Source: Erysipelotrichaceae bacterium (GTDB lineage Bacteria; Bacillota_I; Bacilli_A; Erysipelotrichales; Erysipelotrichaceae). From it: 7,455 nucleotides of DNA. Where the stretch lies: contig DOKQ01000168.1 of NCBI GenBank assembly GCA_003510215.1, positions 1 to 7,455 on the forward strand, read 5' to 3'. The notes beneath the pieces were generated by a model, which was given only the letters and a program-made list of their open reading frames with translations, had not been told where the DNA came from and searched no databases. Of this stretch, positions 1-5,920 are shown piece by piece. Position 1 is the first letter of the stretch; every line of letters starts with the position of its first letter. A program made the position numbers and the translations under genes.

Positions 1-125
1 TCTTCAATGTATGGAATGTCTTTGATTATATCAATATCATCAGGTAATTTCTGCTTTCTTGCATAGGCTGAATCCAATAAATCAACCATACCCCATAATC
101 CTTTTAAGAGTAGATATCGTTTCAT
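1..125 (-). CDS. N-terminal fragment of a gene leaving the left edge, possibly an alpha/beta hydrolase
   Basis: An open frame starts at ATG 125-123 and stays open for 41 codons to the window edge. AAGGGG lies about 6 nt before the ATG, which fits a real start. The protein begins MKRYLLLKGLWGMVDLLDSA, then a charged stretch, then KDIPYIE. A basic, hydrophobic start leading into a short 'xIPY' strand is the kind of N-terminus seen in esterase/lipase-type alpha/beta hydrolases of gut Firmicutes. No catalytic motif (GxSxG or HGGG) lies in the visible part, so that assignment is only a suggestion. The gene is divergent from the alcohol dehydrogenase gene, and a TATAAT box 29-34 nt upstream of its start supports expression. 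Confidence 0.6.
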   Translation of the reverse strand, partial: MKRYLLLKGLWGMVDLLDSAYARKQKLPDDIDIIKDIPYIE

Positions 126-153
126 GTTTTTCCCCTTTCGTATTTCACTCTTT

Positions 154-159
154 ATTATA
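154..159 (-). promoter_or_regulatory. -10 box for the left-edge gene
   Basis: The minus strand reads a perfect TATAAT here, 29 nt before the ATG at 125, which would give a leader of roughly 20 nt containing the AAGGGG ribosome site. No good -35 hexamer is visible at 16-18 nt (CTCAAG or TCTCAA are the nearest), so the promoter may need an activator or be weak. Confidence 0.5.
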
Positions 160-223
160 CCTGAATTAGTGATATACTTGAGATATAAATAAACAAAGGA
201 AGACTCATATGATATCAAAAGAG

Positions 224-239
224 TGACTTTTAAAAGTCA
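224..239. repeat. Perfect 16-bp palindrome in the divergent intergenic region
   Basis: TGACTTTTAAAAGTCA reads identically on both strands. Allowing a one-base bulge, the symmetry extends by 3 bp on each side (GAG at 221-223, CTC at 241-243). It lies between the two divergent genes, about 65 bp upstream of the left gene's -10 box and about 60 bp upstream of the possible dehydrogenase promoter. It has no loop and no T-run directly after it, so a dimeric repressor or activator site is more likely than a terminator. No named operator consensus is recognised. Confidence 0.5.
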
Positions 240-300
240 GCTCATTCTTTCTACCATCTTTTTTTAAATCTAGACTTAATCTGTTTGGGTTAACATGTCC

Positions 301-329
301 TATACATCAATCATATCTCATCCTATATC
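301..329 (+). promoter_or_regulatory. Possible promoter of the alcohol dehydrogenase gene
   Basis: TATACA (301-306) and TATATC (324-329) are 17 bp apart, and each matches the sigma-A consensus at 4 of 6 positions. Transcription would begin near 336, at the edge of the dyad cluster. A competing choice is TTAACA (290-295) with a poorer -10 near 312-319. The call is weak and the choice between these is open. Confidence 0.3.
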
Positions 330-335
330 GAAACT

Positions 336-370
336 CAAATTCAGCAATTTGATGAATTTGCATAAATTCA
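336..370 (+). repeat. Overlapping inverted repeats just before the dehydrogenase ribosome site
   Basis: Three dyads are packed into 35 bp. CAAATT (336-341) can pair with AATTTG at 346-351. CAAATTC (336-342) can instead pair with GAATTTG at 354-360. TGAATTT (353-359) pairs perfectly with AAATTCA (364-370) across a 4-nt GCAT spacer. AAATTCAG is also directly repeated (337-344 and 364-371). The last dyad touches the AGGAGG ribosome site (370-375). As DNA this could be a tandem operator covering the start of transcription. As RNA it offers mutually exclusive hairpins, although the AT-only stems would be weak. Confidence 0.5.
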
Positions 371-382
371 GGAGGACATAAT

Positions 383-1585
383 ATGAAGGAAATTTATTAT
401 CGAATGTATCAAAGTGTTTTTCGACTCATTTCCTATCTTTTACCGTGGAAAGAACCCATCGTGTATTCTGGTGAAGAAGCAACCCATCAATTAATTGATC
501 ACTTGGTTAAACGATCGAATCGACGAGTTCTATTTGTCTGTGACCCCACTATTATCAAACTGCAGTTACATCAACCTCTTCTAAAACAACTCAATGACAA
601 AGGCTTTCACATTGAAGTGTTTGACCGTTTGCAACCGAATCCAACATTGGCATCCATTGAAGATGGTGCAAACACATTTCAGCAGGAAAACTGTGACATG
701 ATGATTGCGATGGGAGGTGGAAGCGCCATCGACTGTGCAAAAGGCATTGGAGTAAAAATCGCGCGGCCAAAGACAACTTTTTCAAACATGAAAGGTGTCA
801 TCAAAGTTCTAAAGAAAATTCCTTATCTGGTAGCCATCCCGACAACAGCGGGAACGGGTAGTGAAGCAACAATAGCAACTGTGGTCACGGATGAAGTCAC
901 TCATGAAAAATATGCCATCAGTGATCCGGTATTACTTCCAAAAGTAGCTGTTTTAAACCCACAATATACCGTCAGTCTTCCGCCTTTTTTCACAGCCACA
1001 ACTGCCCTCGATGCCTTAACCCATGCAATCGAAGCCTATATTGGTCGCAGCAACACCCAAAAAACTAAAGAAGAGGCCATTTTAGCCATTCAGCTCATCT
1101 TTGAGTATCTACCTGTAATTTTAGAACATCCGAATGATCTGAAAGCAAGAGAGCAACTGCAGATTGCGGCTTACAAAGCAGGACGTGCCTTTACTCGGGC
1201 CTATGTAGGGTATATCCATGCGATTGCCCATACTCTTGGTGGTCAGTATTCCGTTCCTCACGGCCTTGCCAATGCGATTGTCATGCCAGTGGTGCTTTCC
1301 TATTATGGGGACTCCATTGTTCAACCCTGTGCAGATATTGCCCGCGCAGTCTTCAAAGGCACAGCCAATCAAAGTGATGAAACCTTATCTCAACAACTGA
1401 TTCGTCACATTCAATACTTGAATCAGTTGGCTGATATACCGACAACCGTCGCACAGTTACATTGTGAGGATATCGATTTACTGGCATCACGTGCACTTAA
1501 GGAAGCCAATCCACTGTATCCTGTTCCTAAGATTCTTCATTTGAATGATCTTCAAAACATATATTCATCTTTACTGGTAAAATAA
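383..1585 (+). CDS. Iron-containing alcohol dehydrogenase (group III)
   Basis: This is a 400-residue NAD(P)-dependent dehydrogenase that interconverts alcohols and aldehydes or ketones using a bound divalent metal, normally Fe2+. The nucleotide-binding signature GGGSAIDCAK is at 111-120 and the second conserved loop, PTTAGTGSE, at about 153-161. The four expected metal ligands are present with family spacing: D210, H214, H279 and H293, within ALDALTHAIEAY and GYIHAIAHTLGGQYSVPHG; H283 is also conserved. Length is normal, with about 25 extra N-terminal residues (YYRMYQSVFRLISYLLPW) of the type seen in several Firmicutes homologues. The start is secure: AGGAGG lies 7 nt before ATG 383. The gene is monocistronic, with a dyad-rich leader upstream and a terminator right after its stop. 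The substrate cannot be read from sequence. Aldehydes linked to nearby mgsA (methylglyoxal, lactaldehyde) are a guess. Confidence 0.95.
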   Translation: MKEIYYRMYQSVFRLISYLLPWKEPIVYSGEEATHQLIDHLVKRSNRRVLFVCDPTIIKLQLHQPLLKQLNDKGFHIEVFDRLQPNPTLASIEDGANTFQQENCDMMIAMGGGSAIDCAKGIGVKIARPKTTFSNMKGVIKVLKKIPYLVAIPTTAGTGSEATIATVVTDEVTHEKYAISDPVLLPKVAVLNPQYTVSLPPFFTATTALDALTHAIEAYIGRSNTQKTKEEAILAIQLIFEYLPVILEHPNDLKAREQLQIAAYKAGRAFTRAYVGYIHAIAHTLGGQYSVPHGLANAIVMPVVLSYYGDSIVQPCADIARAVFKGTANQSDETLSQQLIRHIQYLNQLADIPTTVAQLHCEDIDLLASRALKEANPLYPVPKILHLNDLQNIYSSLLVK

Positions 1586-1610
1586 AAAGAAGCCTAAGCT
1601 TCTAGTTTTT
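1584..1610. terminator. Bidirectional intrinsic terminator between convergent genes
   Basis: AGAAGC (1588-1593), a CTAA loop and GCTTCT (1598-1603) form a 6-bp hairpin, followed by AG and five T on the plus strand. An A-run at 1584-1588 supplies the T-run for the minus strand. It serves both the dehydrogenase (stop 1583-1585) and the thioredoxin-like gene, whose TAG stop (1604-1602) lies in and beside the stem. Confidence 0.8.
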
Positions 1611-1928
1611 CAATAAATCTAACATTCGATCAATCTTGGAAAAGTCGATAAATCTTGATTCACGCAGGACTTCTTTTCCGCTGTTATAAACCAAAATCGT
1701 TGGAACCGTAAAGACCAGATGCTGCGCTGTGGTCTCAACCAGTGAAGCCGCATCAATCTTTAACAAGGGTACATTTTTATATTCTTTCATCAGTTCTTCA
1801 AGACGTGGAAAGATTGATTTGCATACATTGCATGTTGGTGTGGTGAAATATAAAACGCTCACCTCATTTTTATTCATAATCTCATTCAACTGCTCTTCTG
1901 ATGTAATCCTATATAGCTGATGACTCAT
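1602..1928 (-). CDS. Thioredoxin-like thiol-disulfide protein
   Basis: A 108-residue protein, the size of a single thioredoxin fold. The beta-strand VSVLYFTT (23-30) leads into a redox motif C33-N-V-C36 followed by K37, and the conserved cis-proline is P76 in TVPTI. The active site is not the WCGPC of housekeeping TrxA: the Trp is replaced by Thr and the dipeptide is Asn-Val, so redox potential and partners probably differ. There is no signal peptide or membrane segment, so it is expected in the cytoplasm. AGAGGG (1940-1935) is its ribosome site, 6 nt before the ATG. It has a near-consensus promoter of its own overlapping the end of the membrane-protein gene, and the terminator at 1584-1610 ends the transcript. 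It could act in disulfide or peroxide handling; no client is evident from the neighbours. Confidence 0.88.
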   Translation of the reverse strand: MSHQLYRITSEEQLNEIMNKNEVSVLYFTTPTCNVCKSIFPRLEELMKEYKNVPLLKIDAASLVETTAQHLVFTVPTILVYNSGKEVLRESRFIDFSKIDRMLDLLKN

Positions 1929-1955
1929 TCTGTTCCCTCTTTTCTACCGATTGAA

Positions 1956-1984
1956 ATTATCTCTTTTTTCATTGAGTCTGTCAA
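1956..1984 (-). promoter_or_regulatory. Sigma-A promoter for the thioredoxin-like gene
   Basis: On the minus strand, a perfect TTGACA (1984-1979) and GATAAT (1961-1956; 5 of 6) are separated by exactly 17 bp. The -35 box overlaps the TGA stop of the membrane-protein gene. Predicted start is near 1949, giving a leader of about 20 nt that contains the AGAGGG site. This is the best promoter in the window. Confidence 0.8.
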
Positions 1985-2322
1985 AGATTTGGCTCAATGG
2001 ATGAATAAATGATTGCCATAGCAATCACACTCATCGAAAGCTGAACAATAAATGTAAGCCCAAAGGATATAAACGCCAAAAAGACAATGCCTAGAAACCG
2101 ATGAATATACTTACGCTTTAACACATACATTTTTACATAAATAACGACAGATATGAGAGAAACAAGTAAATGAATCGCCGCCACAAGATAAAAAGAAACA
2201 CGTCCTAAAAAGAACGTGTCAATATCTGTTTTAAACACTTGGCCGATAATCAAAATGTATAGTGCAATGGTAACGCCTAGAAAGCTTGAGGCCATTAGCA
2301 GAATTTTGGATATCCGTCTCAT
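1981..2322 (-). CDS. Small integral membrane protein of unknown function
   Basis: A 113-residue, highly hydrophobic protein that I do not assign to a family. Three membrane spans are visible: about 7-29, 42-67, and a long one at about 76-105 that might hold more than one pass. A basic loop (VLKRKYIHR, 67-75) sits between spans two and three and should face the cytoplasm by the positive-inside rule. That would leave the loop containing DIDTFF (33-38) outside. No Cys, metal-binding or enzymatic motif is seen. The start is firm: GGAGGT lies about 5 nt before ATG 2322-2320. The gene follows the sensor cyclase by 36 bp and has a good promoter inside the cyclase's last codons. A role with either neighbour (cyclase or thioredoxin) is possible but unsupported beyond position. 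Confidence 0.8.
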   Translation of the reverse strand: MRRISKILLMASSFLGVTIALYILIIGQVFKTDIDTFFLGRVSFYLVAAIHLLVSLISVVIYVKMYVLKRKYIHRFLGIVFLAFISFGLTFIVQLSMSVIAMAIIYSSIEPNL

Positions 2323-2357
2323 TATGTACCTCCAATGTAAGTCATATACCTAGCCAT

Positions 2358-2387
2358 ATTATATCTTAATTTCATCACTGATTTCAA
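2358..2387 (-). promoter_or_regulatory. Sigma-A promoter for the small membrane protein
   Basis: The minus strand has TTGAAA (2387-2382; 5 of 6) and a perfect TATAAT (2363-2358) separated by 18 bp. It lies over the last codons and stop of the cyclase gene. Predicted start is near 2351, with a leader of about 29 nt that includes the GGAGGT ribosome site. Confidence 0.7.
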
Positions 2388-4098
2388 CGAGAAATCCAGG
2401 GGACTGCTTCGCAGTTTTCTTTTTACTTTGCTTATGCTCATACATTTTCTGATCACTGATGTGAAGAGATTTCTCCATCGAATGTGTATCATCCACAAGT
2501 GAGTAGCCAAGACTATATTTGATATAGAATGTATGGGTACCAATGATTACAGGCTGTTTGAAATGATAACTGATTTTTTGATACATATCTTCAATTGATT
2601 GATTCTCGGACATCCCAACAATGAGTACAAACTCATCTCCACCATATCGATAGACTTCACCCCAATTGCGAACAGCACTCCGTAATCGGCTGCCTACAAC
2701 ACGCAAAATCGCATCCCCAACATCATGACTGTACTGATCATTAATCATTTTGAAATCATTCAGATCCAAAAAGAGTAAGGCTTGTTTCTTCGAGGATTGA
2801 GATGACATATCATGTGATAGTATGACACGTTGCAGCGCAAAGCGATTTTTACATCCAGTTAATAAATCTGTGCTTACATCCTCCTCAAGTCGCTTATTTA
2901 ATCGTCGAATCATCAAAAAGCGTGTAAGTATATGTAGTGAATAGGTTAACCCTAAAGCTAGTAAGGCAAAAGGAAATAGATACGATAGATTAAGCAAGAT
3001 AAACATGTCCACATATGTATATAATACAAAACCAATAGAGGCAAACAAAATGAATGCATACTCCTGTTTTCGAATGATACTCAGTAAGAGTTCTATGAGT
3101 AGATACATGAAAGCTACCAATGACACCAGATGAAGCAAAGACTCAATCCCAGCATAAATCTGATTGGGAAGTGTCAGAGTGATAACAGCCACAACAGATA
3201 ACCAGATTTGTGCCACGAGTCGAATGCTTGGACGCTGTTTGGTCAAAGGCATTGAATCGATCATCCACAAAAGCAAAGGGGCAAAGCTATATATGGACAT
3301 GTAATAAAAGCGATTTGTCCATGTCCATGGTAATCTTTGAAGAAATATACTCCACCCAGCATCATAGTGAAATAGAGTAAATAAAGCAGTTAACCACATA
3401 AGGCCCATCATAAAAACCAACGATCGATCTTCTTCATACACCAGATGGAATAGACCAAAGAAAATCCCCACCATAACAAGTAAGGAAATGACCAGTGTTT
3501 CAATGATCTGATGATATGTGATCGCGGAAACCATTGTGTCCGCATGTGCAAAGTAGATTGGAACTGTCAATCCTCCGGAAATCGTGTCAAAATCCGAAAC
3601 TTCAAGTTGGATCACAGCTTTACCGTTGGCATCAGACATAAAAACGGCTGTGTCTGCTGTAAACTGTGGTTGATAAGTAGAGATTAAATTTGATACTCTG
3701 CCCGAGCCCGTTATCTCTTTCTTATTTACATACAGATTATAGGCTGAAGGCACTTTAGAAAGATACATCATATAATGAGCCGATGGGTCCAATTGATATA
3801 AAACCAACTGGTAACTTCCCACACCATGATTTGCCATATCTTTATCTTTTGCGAAATAGTGAGGAACATTGACCGTTTTTGATGCAGCAGATGAAAAATT
3901 CGCAGATAAAAGTGGTGAATTGGATGTAAATAACCACTCACCACTTAATTGATAGAGATTCTGTTGATTTACATTTGAAAGGTAGATTTCACCACCTCGC
4001 GCCTGTAGCTTGTTTGCCTGATAGAATCCAAGTGGAGTGGCACCCAACCATAAAAGCACAATGACAAAAGTAATCCAACCAAACTTAATTCTTTCCAA
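2359..4098 (-). CDS. 7TM sensor diguanylate cyclase (extracellular sensor, 7TM, GGDEF)
   Basis: A 579-residue membrane enzyme expected to make cyclic-di-GMP from two GTP. Order of parts: an N-terminal membrane anchor or signal (6-24); an extracytoplasmic beta-rich domain (25-195) with LSGEWLF and VPHYF features typical of 7TMR-DISM sensors; seven hydrophobic segments (about 198-220, 227-245, 262-281, 293-310, 316-341, 347-369 and 371-396); then a cytoplasmic GGDEF domain (about 405-560). DLLTGCKNR (411-419), the metal-binding D445 region (FLDLNDFK) and intact GGDEF (486-490) suggest an active cyclase. The inhibitory RxxD site is altered to RNWG (477-480). The start codon is TTG, placed 5 nt after GGAGGAG; the next in-frame ATG is at residue 88, past the anchor. 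The ligand of the sensor is unknown; related sensors often bind carbohydrates or small metabolites. Confidence 0.93.
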   Translation of the reverse strand: MERIKFGWITFVIVLLWLGATPLGFYQANKLQARGGEIYLSNVNQQNLYQLSGEWLFTSNSPLLSANFSSAASKTVNVPHYFAKDKDMANHGVGSYQLVLYQLDPSAHYMMYLSKVPSAYNLYVNKKEITGSGRVSNLISTYQPQFTADTAVFMSDANGKAVIQLEVSDFDTISGGLTVPIYFAHADTMVSAITYHQIIETLVISLLVMVGIFFGLFHLVYEEDRSLVFMMGLMWLTALFTLFHYDAGWSIFLQRLPWTWTNRFYYMSIYSFAPLLLWMIDSMPLTKQRPSIRLVAQIWLSVVAVITLTLPNQIYAGIESLLHLVSLVAFMYLLIELLLSIIRKQEYAFILFASIGFVLYTYVDMFILLNLSYLFPFALLALGLTYSLHILTRFLMIRRLNKRLEEDVSTDLLTGCKNRFALQRVILSHDMSSQSSKKQALLFLDLNDFKMINDQYSHDVGDAILRVVGSRLRSAVRNWGEVYRYGGDEFVLIVGMSENQSIEDMYQKISYHFKQPVIIGTHTFYIKYSLGYSLVDDTHSMEKSLHISDQKMYEHKQSKKKTAKQSPGFLVEISDEIKI

Positions 4099-4103
4099 GA
4101 CAA

Positions 4104-4110
4104 CTCCTCC
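4104..4110 (-). promoter_or_regulatory. Ribosome binding site that fixes the TTG start of the cyclase
   Basis: The minus strand reads GGAGGAG, an almost ideal Shine-Dalgarno sequence, 5 nt before TTG 4098-4096. No in-frame ATG or GTG lies nearby, so this site is the reason for choosing the TTG start. Confidence 0.75.
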
Positions 4111-4127
4111 GCATTCATTCCCCCACT

Positions 4128-4136
4128 ATAATACCA
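4128..4136 (-). promoter_or_regulatory. Extended -10 promoter for the sensor cyclase
   Basis: TGGTATTAT on the minus strand is a TGn extension plus TATTAT (5 of 6). No clear -35 hexamer is present (TAGAGT at 17 bp), as is common for extended -10 promoters. It sits between the transporter stop and the cyclase start and gives a leader of about 23 nt. No terminator is seen between transporter and cyclase, so read-through from mgsA is also possible. Confidence 0.55.
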
Positions 4137-4153
4137 CAATGAAAGCGTTTACT

Positions 4154-5305
4154 CTAGAAGTGAATCAGTTTTTTTACAAGAAATATCCCGAGGATTGACA
4201 GTGTCGCAATCGACAGAAACAGCAGCTTATAACTGGATAACAAATCCAAAATCAGACCTGAACTCGATACGCCGATGAGTGCTCCCACACCATAAGCTGT
4301 AAACACAACCCCGAAATTACGACTGTACTTCTCATTAGAGAAAAGTTTTGATGTGGCTGCAGGAGCGATGGCTAGCCAGCCTCCAAGATTCAACCAATAG
4401 ATCACTGTTGCGATGACAAAGACTGCAGGTTTTGCCCACACAACCATTAGAATGGAAGAAAACAAAATCATGCCATAGGATATATACATGGCATTTTTTA
4501 CTCCAAGACGGTCCACAAGACCTCCGAACAACGGTCTTCCCAATCCATTGAAAATCGCAAAAACTGAAATATATAAGGCCATCTGATTGGCTGGAATTGA
4601 TGCATACTCAATACCAATACTGGTAGACAGTCCGATAATTGTAAGTCCAATCAGTGTCCCAATAAGAAAGGTAATATACAATCCCACAAATCGCGGCTGG
4701 GATAGTAAGGAGGCTAGAGAGTCCTGTTTAACTGAAGTAGTAGCTATCGGATAGGGATATTGAAAAAACTGACCTAATACAATAAGTAACAGGGCAAACA
4801 TCACTCCAAGAATCAGAAGACTTTGACTCAAGCCGACTTGCTGAAGCAGGCTGCTTGCCAAAGGTGCGCTTACTAAAGGTGACATACCAAAACCAAGAAG
4901 GACCCAACCGACCATTAAGCCCCGTTTGGAAGCAAACCACATGCCAACCACTTTGATGGGAACACCATAGGCAATCCCAACCGCACTACCTATGCATCCA
5001 CCATAAAACAAGGTCAATGCCCATACATTGGTTGCAAATGAAGATCCGATATATCCAATTCCAAGAAGGATACCCGCTAAAGTTAAAAGTTGTTTTGGTT
5101 GATATTTGTCCAACACTCTTCCTGTAAGCATCATAAACAAAGCAAAGAAAGCAAGTGATGTCATATAGGGAAAACCACTTAAGGCACTCCCGATGGAAAG
5201 CTGAGTTTCTACATAAGGTCTAAATACACTCCATGAATAGACGGTGCCCATGGCCATCATAATGACAAACCCAGCAATTAAACTATACCATCCTCGTCCC
5301 TTCAT
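4154..5305 (-). CDS. Major facilitator transporter, oxalate/formate antiporter (OFA)-like
   Basis: A 383-residue transporter with about 12 membrane segments. OFA-type features are the first-helix motif GTVYSWSVFRPYVE (20-33), the loop-2/3 motif TGRVLDKYQPK (61-71), and KRGLMVGWVLLGFG (127-140) with a preceding MWF, which matches the family's 'WFPDKRGLA' region. The second-half repeat motif is NGLGRPLFGGLVDRLG (253-268). Characterised OFA members exchange or co-transport small carboxylates such as oxalate and formate; the substrate here cannot be read from sequence. The ATG (5305-5303) overlaps the mgsA stop in an ATGA arrangement, and GAGGAGGAG precedes it, so translation is probably coupled. 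That pairing suggests an anion linked to methylglyoxal metabolism (inference). Length is slightly short for the family (often about 400), from a compact C-terminus. Confidence 0.88.
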   Translation of the reverse strand: MKGRGWYSLIAGFVIMMAMGTVYSWSVFRPYVETQLSIGSALSGFPYMTSLAFFALFMMLTGRVLDKYQPKQLLTLAGILLGIGYIGSSFATNVWALTLFYGGCIGSAVGIAYGVPIKVVGMWFASKRGLMVGWVLLGFGMSPLVSAPLASSLLQQVGLSQSLLILGVMFALLLIVLGQFFQYPYPIATTSVKQDSLASLLSQPRFVGLYITFLIGTLIGLTIIGLSTSIGIEYASIPANQMALYISVFAIFNGLGRPLFGGLVDRLGVKNAMYISYGMILFSSILMVVWAKPAVFVIATVIYWLNLGGWLAIAPAATSKLFSNEKYSRNFGVVFTAYGVGALIGVSSSGLILDLLSSYKLLFLSIATLSILGIFLVKKLIHF

Positions 5306-5685
5306 CCATTCTCCTCCTCAAGTATTTCAAATAAAGCATCGGCTGTTTTAACATTCATTGCGATAAATATGTCCTGAAGAACCGCAATTCGAAGCAAAGC
5401 CTTGACATCCGGATCATGTGGTTGTGAAGTTAGAGGATCCCAGAAAAAAATGAGTGCCTGGATCTCATTCTGTGCAATCGCTGCCCCAATCTGCTGATCA
5501 CCCCCTAGTGGTCCACTGAGGTAAGATTCAATCGTCAATCCGCTTTCCTTGCGAATGAGGGATGAAGTTGTTCCAGTTCCACACAGCTCAAACTTTGAGA
5601 GTTGCTCTTTGTGTTTTAGCACCCACGCTAATAAATCATCTTTTCGATGGTCGTGAGCAATCAGTGCAATTTTATATGGTTTCAT
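5302..5685 (-). CDS. mgsA: Methylglyoxal synthase
   Basis: Converts dihydroxyacetone phosphate to methylglyoxal and phosphate, a cytoplasmic bypass of lower glycolysis used when sugar phosphates pile up. The 127-residue protein shows the whole family core: IALIAHDHRKDD (6-17), GTGTT (36-40), SGPLGGDQQIGA (57-68), FFWDPLTSQPHDPDVKALLR (80-99) and NVKTAD (111-116). Residues matching the E. coli active site are H11, D63, D83, H90 and D93. I start at ATG 5685 because AAGGAG lies 8 nt upstream; an earlier in-frame ATG at 5733 would put that ribosome site inside the coding region and has no family match. The C-terminus ends soon after NVKTAD, shorter than E. coli (152) or B. subtilis (137), and overlaps the transporter start by 4 nt. 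Confidence 0.95.
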   Translation of the reverse strand: MKPYKIALIAHDHRKDDLLAWVLKHKEQLSKFELCGTGTTSSLIRKESGLTIESYLSGPLGGDQQIGAAIAQNEIQALIFFWDPLTSQPHDPDVKALLRIAVLQDIFIAMNVKTADALFEILEEENG

Positions 5686-5707
5686 AAGTTCTACTCCTTT
5701 TTCAAAT

Positions 5708-5735
5708 TTTATCACACATAAAGAAAAAGGCACAA
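5708..5735 (-). promoter_or_regulatory. Possible promoter of the mgsA-transporter operon
   Basis: On the minus strand, TTGTGC (5735-5730) and GATAAA (5713-5708) are 16 bp apart, with TG at the extended -10 position (5716-5715). Transcription would begin near 5701, leaving only a very short leader before the AAGGAG site. A second -10-like TATAAA at 5788-5783 lacks a -35 and is weaker. Confidence 0.35.
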
Positions 5736-5920
5736 CCTGTACCTGCTACTTTTGTATGTTTATCCTTCATATGATGATGTGATTTATACAACTTGACGAG
5801 AAAAATTTTTAAAATTTATCGTATGAATACACTCTGTGAAGTTCAAATTATATAAATTCAAGTCAGAAAGAAACAAAACCAGGAAAACTTCGTTGCTCCT
5901 TACTTGAATCATATGCTTAT

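Noticed and set aside
591..785. Minus-strand ORFs inside the alcohol dehydrogenase gene (591-785 and 1121-1372)
   Set aside because: They are shadows of a gene with complete family motifs and show no protein features of their own.
5686..5733. Sixteen extra N-terminal residues for MgsA from ATG 5733
   Set aside because: The AAGGAG ribosome site for ATG 5685 lies inside this stretch, as does the possible promoter, and family members begin near the IALIAHD strand.
5793..5822. Plus-strand TTGACG...TATCGT promoter-like pair
   Set aside because: It points into the antisense strand of the acetyltransferase, no plus-strand gene follows, and the -10 is poor. A small RNA cannot be excluded but is unsupported.
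5880..5901. Possible terminator after the acetyltransferase (AGGA...TCCT with an inner AAC/GTT)
   Set aside because: The stem is 4+3 bp with an asymmetric internal loop and the following tract is interrupted (GGTTTTGTTTC); too weak to call.
5784..5912. A 42-codon minus-strand ORF (ATG 5912, TAA 5786-5784) in the gap between mgsA and the acetyltransferase gene
   Set aside because: No ribosome site before the ATG, AT-rich low-information sequence, and no recognisable motif. It begins 8 nt after the acetyltransferase stop by chance of composition.
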